Shown here piece by piece: positions 20,152 to 27,863 of a stretch of 38,126 nucleotides of DNA. The stretch is taken from NCBI GenBank assembly GCA_022571365.1, contig JACZXZ010000015.1, positions 1 through 38,126 on the forward strand, given 5' to 3'. The notes beneath the pieces are model-generated. The model was not told the DNA's origin, ran no database searches, and saw nothing but the letters and a program-made list of their open reading frames with translations. Numbering within the stretch: position 1 is the stretch's first letter; each line of letters opens with the position of its first letter. The stretch comes from Pseudomonadota bacterium. GTDB lineage: Bacteria; Pseudomonadota; Alphaproteobacteria; G022571365. Made by a program: the position numbers and the translations under genes.

Positions 20152-21357
20152 GTGACCGCACAATCTTCTGCGTTGAATGAATGGGCGGGATTCATCGATC
20201 AAGTCATTGAGGCGAGCGGCGTCTCCTGTGAGATCGAGTTCCCTTCGGGCGAGACCAGGCGCTTCGGTACTGGAGAACCGCGATTTCGCCTGGTGTTCCA
20301 CTCCACCCGCGTGCTCAAAAGGAGCTTTGACGAGCTCTCGCTGGGACAGGCCTATGTCGATGGAGAATTTGATATCCACGGCGACATGATGAGCCTGCTT
20401 GATCTCCGGGCCCATCTGAAAGATAAAGTAATATTACCTATTCTCGCCAAGTTCTGGCTTCAATTCATGTTCCGTTCCCCCACCTGGATCAATCGAAAGT
20501 CTATCCCGGCCCATTATAATTTTGGTGACGACTTCTTCCTGTCCTTTATTGATAAAAAGTACCGTATTTACTCTCATTGCCTGTTTCATTCGGATAACGA
20601 GAGCCTCGAACAGGCGGTGGAGCACAAGCTCGAAACCATGTACGAGGAGCTGGAGCTCGAGCCGGGCATGCGACTTCTCGATATTGGGTGTGGCTGGGGG
20701 GGAGTCATAGAATATTGCGGCGGCCGCGGTGTCCACGTGACGGGGGTAACCCTTGCGGAGAATTCTTACAACTATTGCACCAACCTGATTCGCACGAATA
20801 GCTTCAACTCATGTGAAATCCATCTCGAGGACTTTCTGAACCACCGGCCCAAAGAGCCATACGATGCCATCGTTATCTATGGCGTTATTGAGCATATACC
20901 CTATTACCAACGCTTTTTCGAACGCGTTTGGAACTGCCTGCGGCCCGGTGGGCTCCTCTACCTGGATGCATCGGCTTCGATAGAAAAATATGATGTGAGC
21001 GATTTCGCACGACGCTACATCTGGCATGGCACACACGCGTTTATGTGCCTGCAGGATCTCATTCGAGAGCTCTTATTTCATGGTCTGGAGCTCGTTCGCG
21101 TAACTCAGGAAACCCGTGATTACGAGCTGACCATGAGTCATTGGGCGAAAAGATTCGAAGCCAACCAGGAAGAAATAATCGAACGTTGGGGCGAACAGGT
21201 GTATCGAGCCTTCCGGATGTATCTCTGGGGAGGCTGTCATGACATGCGCAGCCATAACCTCCAAGCCTACCACCTCGTCGCCCGGCGGCGGAATGATCCG
21301 GGACCGCGCCCGGGTCTTATGCGGCGGGTCAAGCACATGATCCAAGGATTGGCCTGA
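20152..21357 (+). CDS. Cyclopropane-fatty-acid-synthase-like methyltransferase
   Basis: A 401-residue SAM-dependent methyltransferase of the cyclopropane fatty acyl phospholipid synthase superfamily. Visible features are the N-terminal lipid-binding region (SLGQAYVDGEFDIHGD), HYNFGDDFF (121-129), SAM motif I LLDIGCGWGG (175-184), the IEH motif (Glu247) and DYELTMSHWAKRFE near 323. The HTIG segment that supplies an active-site His in canonical Cfa is replaced by LDASAS near 271. The product may therefore not be a cyclopropane ring; a methyl branch is possible. The GTG start at 20152 follows GGGGGAA. Stretches such as 20420-20600 are clearly more AT-rich than the flanking genes, a sign of transfer. 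Confidence 0.75.
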   Translation: MTAQSSALNEWAGFIDQVIEASGVSCEIEFPSGETRRFGTGEPRFRLVFHSTRVLKRSFDELSLGQAYVDGEFDIHGDMMSLLDLRAHLKDKVILPILAKFWLQFMFRSPTWINRKSIPAHYNFGDDFFLSFIDKKYRIYSHCLFHSDNESLEQAVEHKLETMYEELELEPGMRLLDIGCGWGGVIEYCGGRGVHVTGVTLAENSYNYCTNLIRTNSFNSCEIHLEDFLNHRPKEPYDAIVIYGVIEHIPYYQRFFERVWNCLRPGGLLYLDASASIEKYDVSDFARRYIWHGTHAFMCLQDLIRELLFHGLELVRVTQETRDYELTMSHWAKRFEANQEEIIERWGEQVYRAFRMYLWGGCHDMRSHNLQAYHLVARRRNDPGPRPGLMRRVKHMIQGLA

Positions 21358-21500
21358 GAGAAAAGTGGGGTTGAGCCCCCCTTATTCGGGCCCCGGTGTG
21401 AACCTGCATCTCACGGCTTTTGCGGCCTGTCCGGGCGCCACGCATCCCCGGCGCGAAGCAGGGCGGCGGGCTTTGGCCACCTCGAGGGATGCCCGCCCTT

Positions 21501-21536
21501 TGTCTTTCTCAGCTCAAGTGTCTTTCTCAGCTCAAG
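21501..21536. repeat. 18-bp tandem duplication at the proB stop codon
   Basis: TGTCTTTCTCAGCTCAAG occurs twice without mismatch (21501-21518 and 21519-21536). The copy at 21519 contains the proB stop (21527-21529 on the minus strand), so the duplication spans the end of proB at the edge of the inserted block. Confidence 0.95.
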
Positions 21537-22675
21537 ACTAAATCGTCGCGGTGGATCATCTCGTCGCGCCCACGGTAGCCTAGGAGCGTCTCGATTTCGT
21601 GGCTCTTATGGCCCATGATGCGGCGCGCATCCACGGCGGCGTAGGCCGAGAGGCCATGCGCCACCTCGCGCTGCCGGCGGTCGCGCACGACGACCGCGTC
21701 GCCGCGCTCGAAGGTGCCTTCGACGGCGGTGACGCCCGCAGGCAGCAGGCTTTTGCCGTTCGCCAGCGCTTTCAGCGCGCCGTCGTCGACCGTGATCACG
21801 CCCATCGGGTTCAGGGAACCGGCGATCCAACGCTTGCGGGCGCTGCGCGGCTCTGAGGAGGGCAGGAACCAGGTGCAGCGCGCGCCCTCCTCGAGGGCGG
21901 CCAAGGGGTGCTCGCACGTGCCGTCGGTCACGGCCATGCGGCAACCGCTCGCCAAGGCGATCTTGGCCGCCTGAAGCTTGGTCACCATGCCGCCCGAGGA
22001 GTGGCCGAGCCGGGCTTGACCCGCCATCGCCTCGATCTCCGGGGTGATCTCGGTGACCTCCGGGATCAGGGTTGCGCCCGGATCGCGCCGCGGATCGGTG
22101 GTGTAGAATCCGTCGATGTCGGACAACAGCACAAGGGTGTCGGCACTGACCATCTGGGCCACCCGTGCCGCCAGGCGGTCGTTGTCGCCGAACCGGATTT
22201 CCTCGGTGGCCACCGTGTCGTTTTCATTGATGACCGGCACCGAACCCAGCCGCAAGAGGGTCTGCAGGGCGTTGCGGGCGTTGAGGTGGCGCCGCCGCTC
22301 TTCGGTGTCGCTCAGAGTCAAGAGAATCTGGGCCACGGTGATGCCGTGGCGGGCCAGGCTCTCCTGATAGGCGTGGGCCAGGAGGATTTGACCGGCGGCG
22401 GCGGCCGCTTGCTTCTCTTCGAGCTTGGGGCTCCGCCTTTCGGGCATGAGGTGGCGGCGGCCGAGCGCGATGGCGCCCGAGGAAACCAGGAGAACCTCCT
22501 GGCCGCGGGCGCGACACCTGGCCACGTCGTCGGCGAGGGAATCGAGCCAGTCGCGCCGGATGGTGCCGCTCGCCTCGTCGACCAGGAGCGCCGAGCCGAT
22601 CTTGACGACCAGCCGGCGGGTGGCGGTGAGCCCGCGGGACCGGGTGGGCCCGCTGGAGCGCTTGGCCTTGGTCAC
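21527..22675 (-). CDS. proB: Glutamate 5-kinase (with PUA domain)
   Basis: ProB phosphorylates glutamate, the first and feedback-regulated step of proline synthesis. The 382-residue protein has the amino acid kinase domain ([53 protein letters not shown] given in part, and [13 protein letters not shown]). A C-terminal PUA domain spans about residues 285-378. The frame is open far upstream, but the start is GTG 22675, which overlaps the obgE stop as GTGA. Its 3' end is duplicated, in decayed form, beside proA at 16574-16866. Confidence 0.93.
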   Translation of the reverse strand: MTKAKRSSGPTRSRGLTATRRLVVKIGSALLVDEASGTIRRDWLDSLADDVARCRARGQEVLLVSSGAIALGRRHLMPERRSPKLEEKQAAAAAGQILLAHAYQESLARHGITVAQILLTLSDTEERRRHLNARNALQTLLRLGSVPVINENDTVATEEIRFGDNDRLAARVAQMVSADTLVLLSDIDGFYTTDPRRDPGATLIPEVTEITPEIEAMAGQARLGHSSGGMVTKLQAAKIALASGCRMAVTDGTCEHPLAALEEGARCTWFLPSSEPRSARKRWIAGSLNPMGVITVDDGALKALANGKSLLPAGVTAVEGTFERGDAVVVRDRRQREVAHGLSAYAAVDARRIMGHKSHEIETLLGYRGRDEMIHRDDLVLS

Positions 22676-23700
22676 GGGGCCCAGGCCTTGTTGCGGGCGC
22701 CGCGCCCGGCGCGGCCGCGGCCGAGCCGGGCCACGAGCGCGGCCATGGCCTCTTCGACGCCCAGCCCGGATACCCCCGAGACCGTCAGGACCGGGGCCCC
22801 GGCGGCGTCCTCGAGCGCCGCTCGCTTGGCCGCGATCGCCTCGGGCGTCAGCGCGTCGCACTTGTTGAGGGCGATGACCTCGGGCCTCTCCTCCAGGCCG
22901 TGGCCGTATTGGGCCAGTTCGTGCCGGATGGTGCGCCAGTCGGCGGCCACGTCGTCCAGGACGCCGTCCACCAGGTGCAGCAACACGCCGCACCGCTCGA
23001 GGTGGCCGAGGAAGCGGTCGCCCAGGCCCTTGCCCTCGTGGGCGCCGGCGATGAGCCCCGGGATGTCGGCAAGCACGATCTCCTCGCCACCGACATGGAC
23101 CACGCCGAGCTGGGGCGCGAGCGTGGTGAAGGGATAGTCGGCGATCTTCGGCCGGGCCTGCGAGACCCTGGCGAGCAAGGTCGACTTGCCGGCGTTGGGC
23201 AGCCCGATCAGGCCGGCGTCGGCGACCAATTTCAGGCGCAGCCTGAGCCGGCGCTCGTCGCCCGGCTGGCCGGGATCGACGCGGCGCGGCGCCCGGTTGG
23301 TGGGGGATTTGTAGTGGTTGTTGCCGAAGCCGCCGCGGCCGCCCTCGAGCAGCACCACGCGCTGGCCCGGCTCGGTCAGATCGACGAGCAGGCTGCCGCT
23401 GTCCTCCTCGAAGATCTGGGTGCCGGCGGGCACGCGCAGAACCATGTCCGCGCCGTCGGCGCCGGTGCGGTTGCGGCGGCCGCCGCGGCTGCCGTCGCGG
23501 GCTTTGAAGTGCTGCTGGTAGCGGTAGTCGATGAGCGTGTTGAGGCCGGTGACGCATTCCGCGATGACATCGCCGCCATGTCCGCCGTCGCCGCCGTCGG
23601 GACCGCCGCGCGCCACATATTTCTCGCGCCGAAAGTTGAGGCAGCCGGGTCCGCCGCTGCCACTCTTGGCGTAGATTATGGCCTGGTCGAGGAACTTCAT
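22672..23700 (-). CDS. obgE: Ribosome-assembly GTPase Obg
   Basis: Obg is an essential GTPase linked to 50S maturation and the stringent response. The 342-residue protein has the glycine-rich Obg fold ([17 protein letters not shown], then [15 protein letters not shown] and [16 protein letters not shown]). The GTPase domain follows, with G1 [12 protein letters not shown]2 [13 protein letters not shown]3 [18 protein letters not shown] and G4 LNKCD. There is no C-terminal extension beyond the G domain, which is common in alphaproteobacteria. It follows rpmA by 101 bp and is translationally coupled to proB. Confidence 0.96.
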   Translation of the reverse strand: MKFLDQAIIYAKSGSGGPGCLNFRREKYVARGGPDGGDGGHGGDVIAECVTGLNTLIDYRYQQHFKARDGSRGGRRNRTGADGADMVLRVPAGTQIFEEDSGSLLVDLTEPGQRVVLLEGGRGGFGNNHYKSPTNRAPRRVDPGQPGDERRLRLRLKLVADAGLIGLPNAGKSTLLARVSQARPKIADYPFTTLAPQLGVVHVGGEEIVLADIPGLIAGAHEGKGLGDRFLGHLERCGVLLHLVDGVLDDVAADWRTIRHELAQYGHGLEERPEVIALNKCDALTPEAIAAKRAALEDAAGAPVLTVSGVSGLGVEEAMAALVARLGRGRAGRGARNKAWAP

Positions 23701-23801
23701 CTCGGATCGGACGCCTGGAGAGCGGGGAGCCTGAGGCCGAGGAGCCTAAGAAAAAGGAGGAATGGCGTCCATTCCCCCGATCACTCGAGCGCGGCCGGGA
23801 G

Positions 23802-24065
23802 CTATCCCGAGGCCGGCGGCTCCACCAACACGAAGGTGCGGCCTCCCGACTTGCGGACGAATCTCACTCTGCCTTCCGCCCGCGCGAAGAGCGTGTGGTC
23901 CCGGCCCATGCCGACATTGTCGCCGGGGTGAAACTTGGTGCCGCGCTGGCGGATGATGATGTTGCCGGGGACGACGATCTCGCCGCCGAACTTCTTGACG
24001 CCCAACCGCCGGCCGATGGAATCGCGGCCGTTGCGCGAGCTGCCGCCTGCTTTCTTGTGGGCCAT
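23802..24065 (-). CDS. rpmA: 50S ribosomal protein L27
   Basis: An 87-residue protein beginning [20 protein letters not shown], the near-invariant L27 N-terminus that reaches the peptidyl transferase centre. It continues with [20 protein letters not shown] and the [10 protein letters not shown] motif. It lies 17 bp after rplU in the standard rplU-rpmA-obgE order. The GNAT acetyltransferase found between rpmA and obgE in some alphaproteobacteria is absent. Confidence 0.97.
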   Translation of the reverse strand: MAHKKAGGSSRNGRDSIGRRLGVKKFGGEIVVPGNIIIRQRGTKFHPGDNVGMGRDHTLFARAEGRVRFVRKSGGRTFVLVEPPASG

Positions 24066-24082
24066 CGGGATTTCTCCTCAGC

Positions 24083-24646
24083 TCAATTCTTCGCCTTGGA
24101 CGTTGCCTTCTTGGAGGCTGTCTTCTTGGTCGGCGTCTTCGCTGCCGCGATCTTGTCGGATCTGGCCTTCTTGGCCTTGACCGCCGTCTCTTTGGGCTTG
24201 GCCTTTCTGGCCTCGGTGACGACGTCCCACTTGGTCCGCTCGGAGGCCGGCGCCGCCGACCCCTTCCTGGCCGGCGCCGCCTTGGCCGCGGGCCTAGGCT
24301 TGGCCTTGGGCTTTGCCGCGGCCTTCTTCTCGGGCGCAGGCAGGATGTCGGCGATCCTGAGCACGGTCAAGTACTGGCGGTGGCCGGCCGTGCGGCGATA
24401 GTTCTTGCGGCGCTTCTTCTTGAACACGATGATCTTGTCGCCCCGGGTCTGTTCCAGGACCGTGGCGGTCACCGAGGCGCCCTCGACGACCGGCGCGCCG
24501 ACCTTCTGGCCCTTGCCGTCGCCGATCAACAGCACCTGGTCGAAGGCGACGGTGGCCCCGGGATCGGCCGGGAGCTTTTCGACCGAGATCACATCGTTCT
24601 TGGCGACCTTGTACTGCTTTCCGCCGGTCTTGATGACTGCGAACAT
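24083..24646 (-). CDS. rplU: 50S ribosomal protein L21 with lysine/alanine-rich tail
   Basis: The first 103 residues are a normal L21: [20 protein letters not shown], then [18 protein letters not shown] and [10 protein letters not shown]. About 84 further residues follow, rich in K, A, P, T and S ([21 protein letters not shown], given here in short, and [13 protein letters not shown] at the end). L21 is typically close to 103 aa in E. coli. Long basic tails occur in alphaproteobacterial L21, but this one is large. The tail could bind rRNA or other nucleic acid non-specifically. The gene is led by a strong promoter at 24712-24739. Confidence 0.95.
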   Translation of the reverse strand: MFAVIKTGGKQYKVAKNDVISVEKLPADPGATVAFDQVLLIGDGKGQKVGAPVVEGASVTATVLEQTRGDKIIVFKKKRRKNYRRTAGHRQYLTVLRIADILPAPEKKAAAKPKAKPRPAAKAAPARKGSAAPASERTKWDVVTEARKAKPKETAVKAKKARSDKIAAAKTPTKKTASKKATSKAKN

Positions 24647-24711
24647 CGCTCCGCCTTGGATCAGGGAATCACTCGGCGGGCACCCGAATCGAGCCCGCCC
24701 GAGGTGGCCGC

Positions 24712-24739
24712 ACTATAGCCCCGAACCCGGTTCTGTCAA
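24712..24739 (-). promoter_or_regulatory. Sigma-70-type promoter of the rplU-rpmA-obgE-proB operon
   Basis: On the minus strand TTGACA (24739-24734) is followed after 16 bp by TATAGT (24717-24712). It lies about 65 bp upstream of the rplU ATG at 24646 and downstream of the Ntn-hydrolase stop, so the ribosomal operon has its own transcription start. Confidence 0.7.
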
Positions 24740-24780
24740 CGGCTTTCGCCGGGCGGAAAGGGGTCGAACGCCGCCCCCGC

Positions 24781-25899
24781 TCAGGCGGTCAGCTCGAGGA
24801 TTTCGGTCGCCGGGCCGTCGGCCTCGAAGCCCTGGACCATGAGCCGGCCGTCGGCGGCGTTGGCGACCACGGCGAGGCGGGTCAAATCGTTCAGGATGGG
24901 CGGCACCAGCCAGTCGAAACCGCCCGCGACGGTCCGGTAAAGCCGGGTCATGCAGGCGTGGCGCTCGCGGCTGTTGGTTCCCCGGTCCGCGCCCTTGAGG
25001 TCCGGGGAGAGCCAGTGGTTGGTGATGCAGGCCGGCGCCTGGTGGAGGACGGCGCGCCTCTCGAGCCGCTCGATCACGCATCCCTCGTGCCCTTCGACGC
25101 CGCTCAGCGTGAACAGGGCGGGCAGGCACAGCGGCGTCTCCGCGAGCCTGGCCCTGGCCTCGGCGTAGGTTCGGCACTGGTCGAAAACCTGCCTCATGAG
25201 GTGCGCCGGCGGCAGGGCGCGGCTTCGCCACACGCCGAGCCGGTTGAAAAGCACGTCCAGAGTGAACGAAAGGCCCAGGCGCCGCATGGGGGCCTGGTTG
25301 AAGGCGGCGGCGAAGCGGCCGGGCGCGACCGCCGTCGTGACCCCGACGAAGCCGGGCCAGGTGACGTTCAGATAGGGCCCGGCCGGACCCTCCTGGCGCA
25401 CCACCACCAGGTTGCGCCCAAGGCCCTCGAGCGGCCAGTCCAGGGTGCGCAACATCCGGCTTCCGGGCGCTTCGGGATCGGCGCCGACGCCGGCCGTGCA
25501 GCTCCACTCGAGGCTCAGGTTGAGGAAGTAGACACCCGCAGTCTCGGGGTGGGCGGCGACGGCGGCGATTTCCTCGAGATAGGGGTTGCGGGTGCGGATG
25601 AGCCACCGCCGGGACAAGGCGTCGCCGAAGCGGACCAGGGCGTGGCCGTAGCACCTTTTACCCGAGGCGAGCAGGTCTTCGGCCCGCGCCCGTTCGGCCT
25701 CGAAGACGGCGACGGGCCCGCCCGCTCCAACCTCGATCACGGGGATCGCCGGGAGCCGGTCCGGGCCGGGTCCTTTCTCCGACCCGCCGTTCGTGCGCCC
25801 CGGTGTGATCGTGGGTGTGCGGCCTCGAGCGCTTCCAAACCGTCCCTCCGAGCCCTGTGGGTTCGCCCCGCCCGAATTCTCGGGTGCTTCGGCTTCCAT
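24781..25899 (-). CDS. Ntn-hydrolase of the acid ceramidase / NAAA type
   Basis: A 372-residue protein (from ATG 25899) that looks like a cysteine N-terminal-nucleophile amidohydrolase. Cys134 lies in LEWSCTAGV, followed by RTLDWPLEGLGRNLVV, a counterpart of the RNLDY-type motif. VTWPGFVGVTTAVAPGRFAAAFNQ and the C-terminal ITNHWLSPDL segment complete the fold. In this family the chain cleaves itself just before the Cys and then hydrolyses amide bonds, often of N-acyl lipids. Residues 1-50 are Gly/Pro/Ser-rich and without homology, so the true start may lie further in. The substrate is unknown. Confidence 0.6.
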   Translation of the reverse strand: MEAEAPENSGGANPQGSEGRFGSARGRTPTITPGRTNGGSEKGPGPDRLPAIPVIEVGAGGPVAVFEAERARAEDLLASGKRCYGHALVRFGDALSRRWLIRTRNPYLEEIAAVAAHPETAGVYFLNLSLEWSCTAGVGADPEAPGSRMLRTLDWPLEGLGRNLVVVRQEGPAGPYLNVTWPGFVGVTTAVAPGRFAAAFNQAPMRRLGLSFTLDVLFNRLGVWRSRALPPAHLMRQVFDQCRTYAEARARLAETPLCLPALFTLSGVEGHEGCVIERLERRAVLHQAPACITNHWLSPDLKGADRGTNSRERHACMTRLYRTVAGGFDWLVPPILNDLTRLAVVANAADGRLMVQGFEADGPATEILELTA

Positions 25900-26109
25900 A
25901 TTGGGCTTCACCGGCTGTCTTGGCAACGTCTTGGCGGCCGCGGGGCTCTCAGCCCGCGCCGCCGGGCCCGCGGCCGGGGCTCATCGGCGGGGCGGACACC
26001 TGCTTGCCGTATACTTTGGCAGGCGGGCATCGGCTTGAAGGCGGCTTGGGCCTGGGCTAGGCTTTGGCGCCTTGGCAGGCCGGGGAGCCGTCCCCACCTG
26101 TTCGCCTGT

Positions 26110-26199
26110 GGAGGGGTGCCGGAGCGGTCGAACGGGACGGTCTCGAAAACCGTTGTACCCTTCGGGGTACCGTGGGTTCGAATCCCACCCCCTCCGCCA
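26110..26199 (+). tRNA. tRNA-Ser (anticodon CGA)
   Basis: A complete class II tRNA. The acceptor arm GGAGGGG pairs with CCCCTCC, and the D-arm GCCGGAGCGG follows. The anticodon loop CTCGAAA gives CGA, which reads UCG serine. A long variable arm (TACCCTTCGGGGTA) and the T-arm GTGGGTTCGAATCCCAC follow, with an encoded CCA at 26197-26199. Its 3' end recurs at 26374 and 30645, which suggests use as an integration site. Confidence 0.95.
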
Positions 26200-26238
26200 T
26201 CCAGCACAAAGCCCCCGCGGCGGGGCTTTGTGCTGGAT
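26199..26238 (+). terminator. 17-bp perfect hairpin directly after tRNA-Ser
   Basis: 26199-26215 and 26222-26238 are perfect 17-bp inverted repeats (ATCCAGCACAAAGCCCC and its complement) around a 6-nt loop, beginning on the last base of the tRNA CCA. No T-run follows, so it may act as a processing or weak termination hairpin. Confidence 0.6.
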
Positions 26239-26254
26239 GATGAAGAGACGTGGC

Positions 26255-26298
26255 GGGATTCGAACCCACGATGAAAAGATAGAGATGAAAAGATAGAC
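26255..26298. repeat. Inverted tRNA T-arm fragment and 14-bp tandem repeat
   Basis: GGGATTCGAACCCACG (26255-26270) is the exact reverse complement of the tRNA-Ser T-arm at 26171-26186. It is followed directly by ATGAAAAGATAGAG / ATGAAAAGATAGAC in tandem (26271-26298). It is a scrambled tRNA-derived segment and not a second tRNA, since no acceptor or anticodon arms can be formed. Confidence 0.75.
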
Positions 26299-26373
26299 TG
26301 GGGTTCGACGACAAGGTCCTAGCGGGCATTCGTCCGCGAGGGCCGCGGGCTAAGGCGAGCGCAGCGAGCCAAG

Positions 26374-26389
26374 CCCACCCCCTCCGCCA
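26374..26389 (+). repeat. Direct copy of the tRNA-Ser 3' end (16 bp)
   Basis: CCCACCCCCTCCGCCA repeats the tRNA-Ser 3' end (26184-26199) exactly, 190 bp downstream, and is not part of another tRNA. It could be an inner attachment-site copy left by an earlier integration. Confidence 0.8.
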
Positions 26390-26449
26390 CTTTCAAAGTC
26401 TGACCGCCTTTTACCTTTCCAAGACCCTGGAACGAGGAGAGCAAGAACC

Positions 26450-27670
26450 ATGGTCCAGCCTGCGAAGCGGCATGTCCCCATCAACCTGCGGCAAAGCGGC
26501 GACAGCGCCGCCAGGATGCTCATCTCCACGCGGATCAGGAAGTCGCCTTACTGGCACCTGTCCGAACGGCACGGCTGCTGGGCCCACACGGTCTACAACC
26601 ACATGTACCATCCGCGGGCCTATGTTCCCCTCGAGGAGGGCGGCCTGATCAAGGAGCACGAGCACCTCACCCGGCACGTCACCTTGTGGAACGTCGCGGT
26701 CGAGCGGCAGATCCAGATCAAGGGCCCGGACGCGCTTGCCTTTACCGATCTGCTGGTGACCCGGAACCTGCGCAAGAAGTGCCCGGTGAACCAGGGACGC
26801 TACGTCATTCTGTGCGACGAGAAGGGCGGCATAGTCAACGACCCGGTGCTGCTGCGCGTGGCCGAGGACGAGTTCTGGCTGTCGATCTCCGACTCCGACG
26901 TGCTGCTGTGGGCCAAAGGGGTGAATTACAAGGCCGGCTACGAGGTGGAGATCAACGAGATCGACGTGGCCCCGGTCCAGATCCAGGGTCCCAAGTCCAA
27001 GCAGCTCATGCGCAAGCTTCTCGGCGAGAAGGTGCTCGATCTGCGCTATTACCAGCTCTTCCAGACCCGGCTGAAGGGGCTCGAGGTGGTGATCTCGCGC
27101 ACCGGATGGTCCGGCGAGGTGGGCTACGAGATCTACCTCTACGACGCCACCATCCACGCGGACGAGCTGTGGAACGCCGTGCTCGAGGCAGGCGAGGAGT
27201 TCAACCTCAAGGTGATCGCGCCGAGCCATATCCGGCGGCTTGAGGCCGGCATCCTCTCATACGGTGCCGATATGGACATCGAAACCAACCCGTTCGAGGT
27301 CGGCCTCGACTGGCAGATCGACTTCGACAAGGAGGACTTCGTCGGCAAGGAGGCGCTGTGGGAGATCCGGCGGGAGGGCGTCACCCACAAGCTTGTCGGC
27401 CTCAAAATGGGCGGCAAGCCGCTCACCTGGTATAACGAAGACTTCTACCCCGTGAAGGATGGCTCGGGCGAGGCCGGGGTCGGCCATGTGACCAGCGCGT
27501 TCTACTCTCCGAAGCTCGACAGCAACATCGCGCTGGCCATGCTGCCCAACTCCCACAACGCCCTGGGCACCCCGCTCAAGGTCGTCCTACCCAAGGAGCC
27601 CGAGGCCGTCTCGGCGACGGTCGTGGAGGTGCCCTTCTACGATCCCAGGAAGGAAATCCCGGCCGGTTAG
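26450..27670 (+). CDS. DmdA-like GcvT-family methyltransferase/demethylase
   Basis: A 406-residue protein of the GcvT/aminomethyltransferase family, which moves one-carbon groups to tetrahydrofolate. Its motifs resemble DMSP demethylase DmdA more than housekeeping GcvT: AHTVYNHMYHPRAY, LWNVAVERQIQIKGPDAL, GGIVNDPVLLRVAEDEFW, SISDSDVLLWAKG, SRTGWSGEVGYEIYLYD and LSYGADMDIETNPFEVGLDW. The ATG at 26450 follows a GAGGAG site. No gcvH or gcvP is nearby, which also argues against a glycine-cleavage role. Other O- or N-demethylases share this fold, so DMSP as substrate is only a candidate. It is convergent with the PiT gene. Confidence 0.7.
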   Translation: MVQPAKRHVPINLRQSGDSAARMLISTRIRKSPYWHLSERHGCWAHTVYNHMYHPRAYVPLEEGGLIKEHEHLTRHVTLWNVAVERQIQIKGPDALAFTDLLVTRNLRKKCPVNQGRYVILCDEKGGIVNDPVLLRVAEDEFWLSISDSDVLLWAKGVNYKAGYEVEINEIDVAPVQIQGPKSKQLMRKLLGEKVLDLRYYQLFQTRLKGLEVVISRTGWSGEVGYEIYLYDATIHADELWNAVLEAGEEFNLKVIAPSHIRRLEAGILSYGADMDIETNPFEVGLDWQIDFDKEDFVGKEALWEIRREGVTHKLVGLKMGGKPLTWYNEDFYPVKDGSGEAGVGHVTSAFYSPKLDSNIALAMLPNSHNALGTPLKVVLPKEPEAVSATVVEVPFYDPRKEIPAG

Positions 27671-27698
27671 CCTGCCGGCGCTGGTGAAGGCTTGGGCC

Positions 27699-27748
27699 AT
27701 ACTCGCTGACTGGGCCGACGGCGGCGCGCCCTACCAATCAGCGAATAT
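27699..27748. terminator. 15-bp inverted repeat between convergent genes
   Basis: ATACTCGCTGACTGG (27699-27713) and CCAATCAGCGAATAT (27734-27748) pair at 13 of 15 positions around a 20-nt loop that is itself GC-rich. It lies 29 bp after the DmdA-like stop and faces the convergent PiT gene, so it may serve as a bidirectional terminator. It lacks a T-run. Confidence 0.4.
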
Positions 27749-27863
27749 GTGCGAACGATTCTTCTGGCCGGCTCATGACGCGCTCGCCGCGCTCCCGGCT
27801 CTCCTCGCCGTTGTTTCGCCGCCCGCGGCCGCCCGGGCCCACGCCGTGGGTGCCCCGCGCCCG

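Noticed and set aside
21527-23557. 676-codon frame suggesting a long N-terminal extension of ProB
   Set aside because: The first 290 residues are obgE read out of frame (low-complexity R/P/G/A). The real start is the GTG overlapping the obgE stop.
24958-26274. 438-codon plus-strand frame ending in WRDSNPR, and GGIRTH-type peptides nearby
   Set aside because: These are translations of the Ntn-hydrolase antisense strand and of the tRNA-Ser region; such peptides are well-known tRNA-derived artefacts.
26251-26298. Possible second tRNA on the minus strand
   Set aside because: Only a T-arm is present; no acceptor stem, D-arm or anticodon arm can be built from the flanking sequence.
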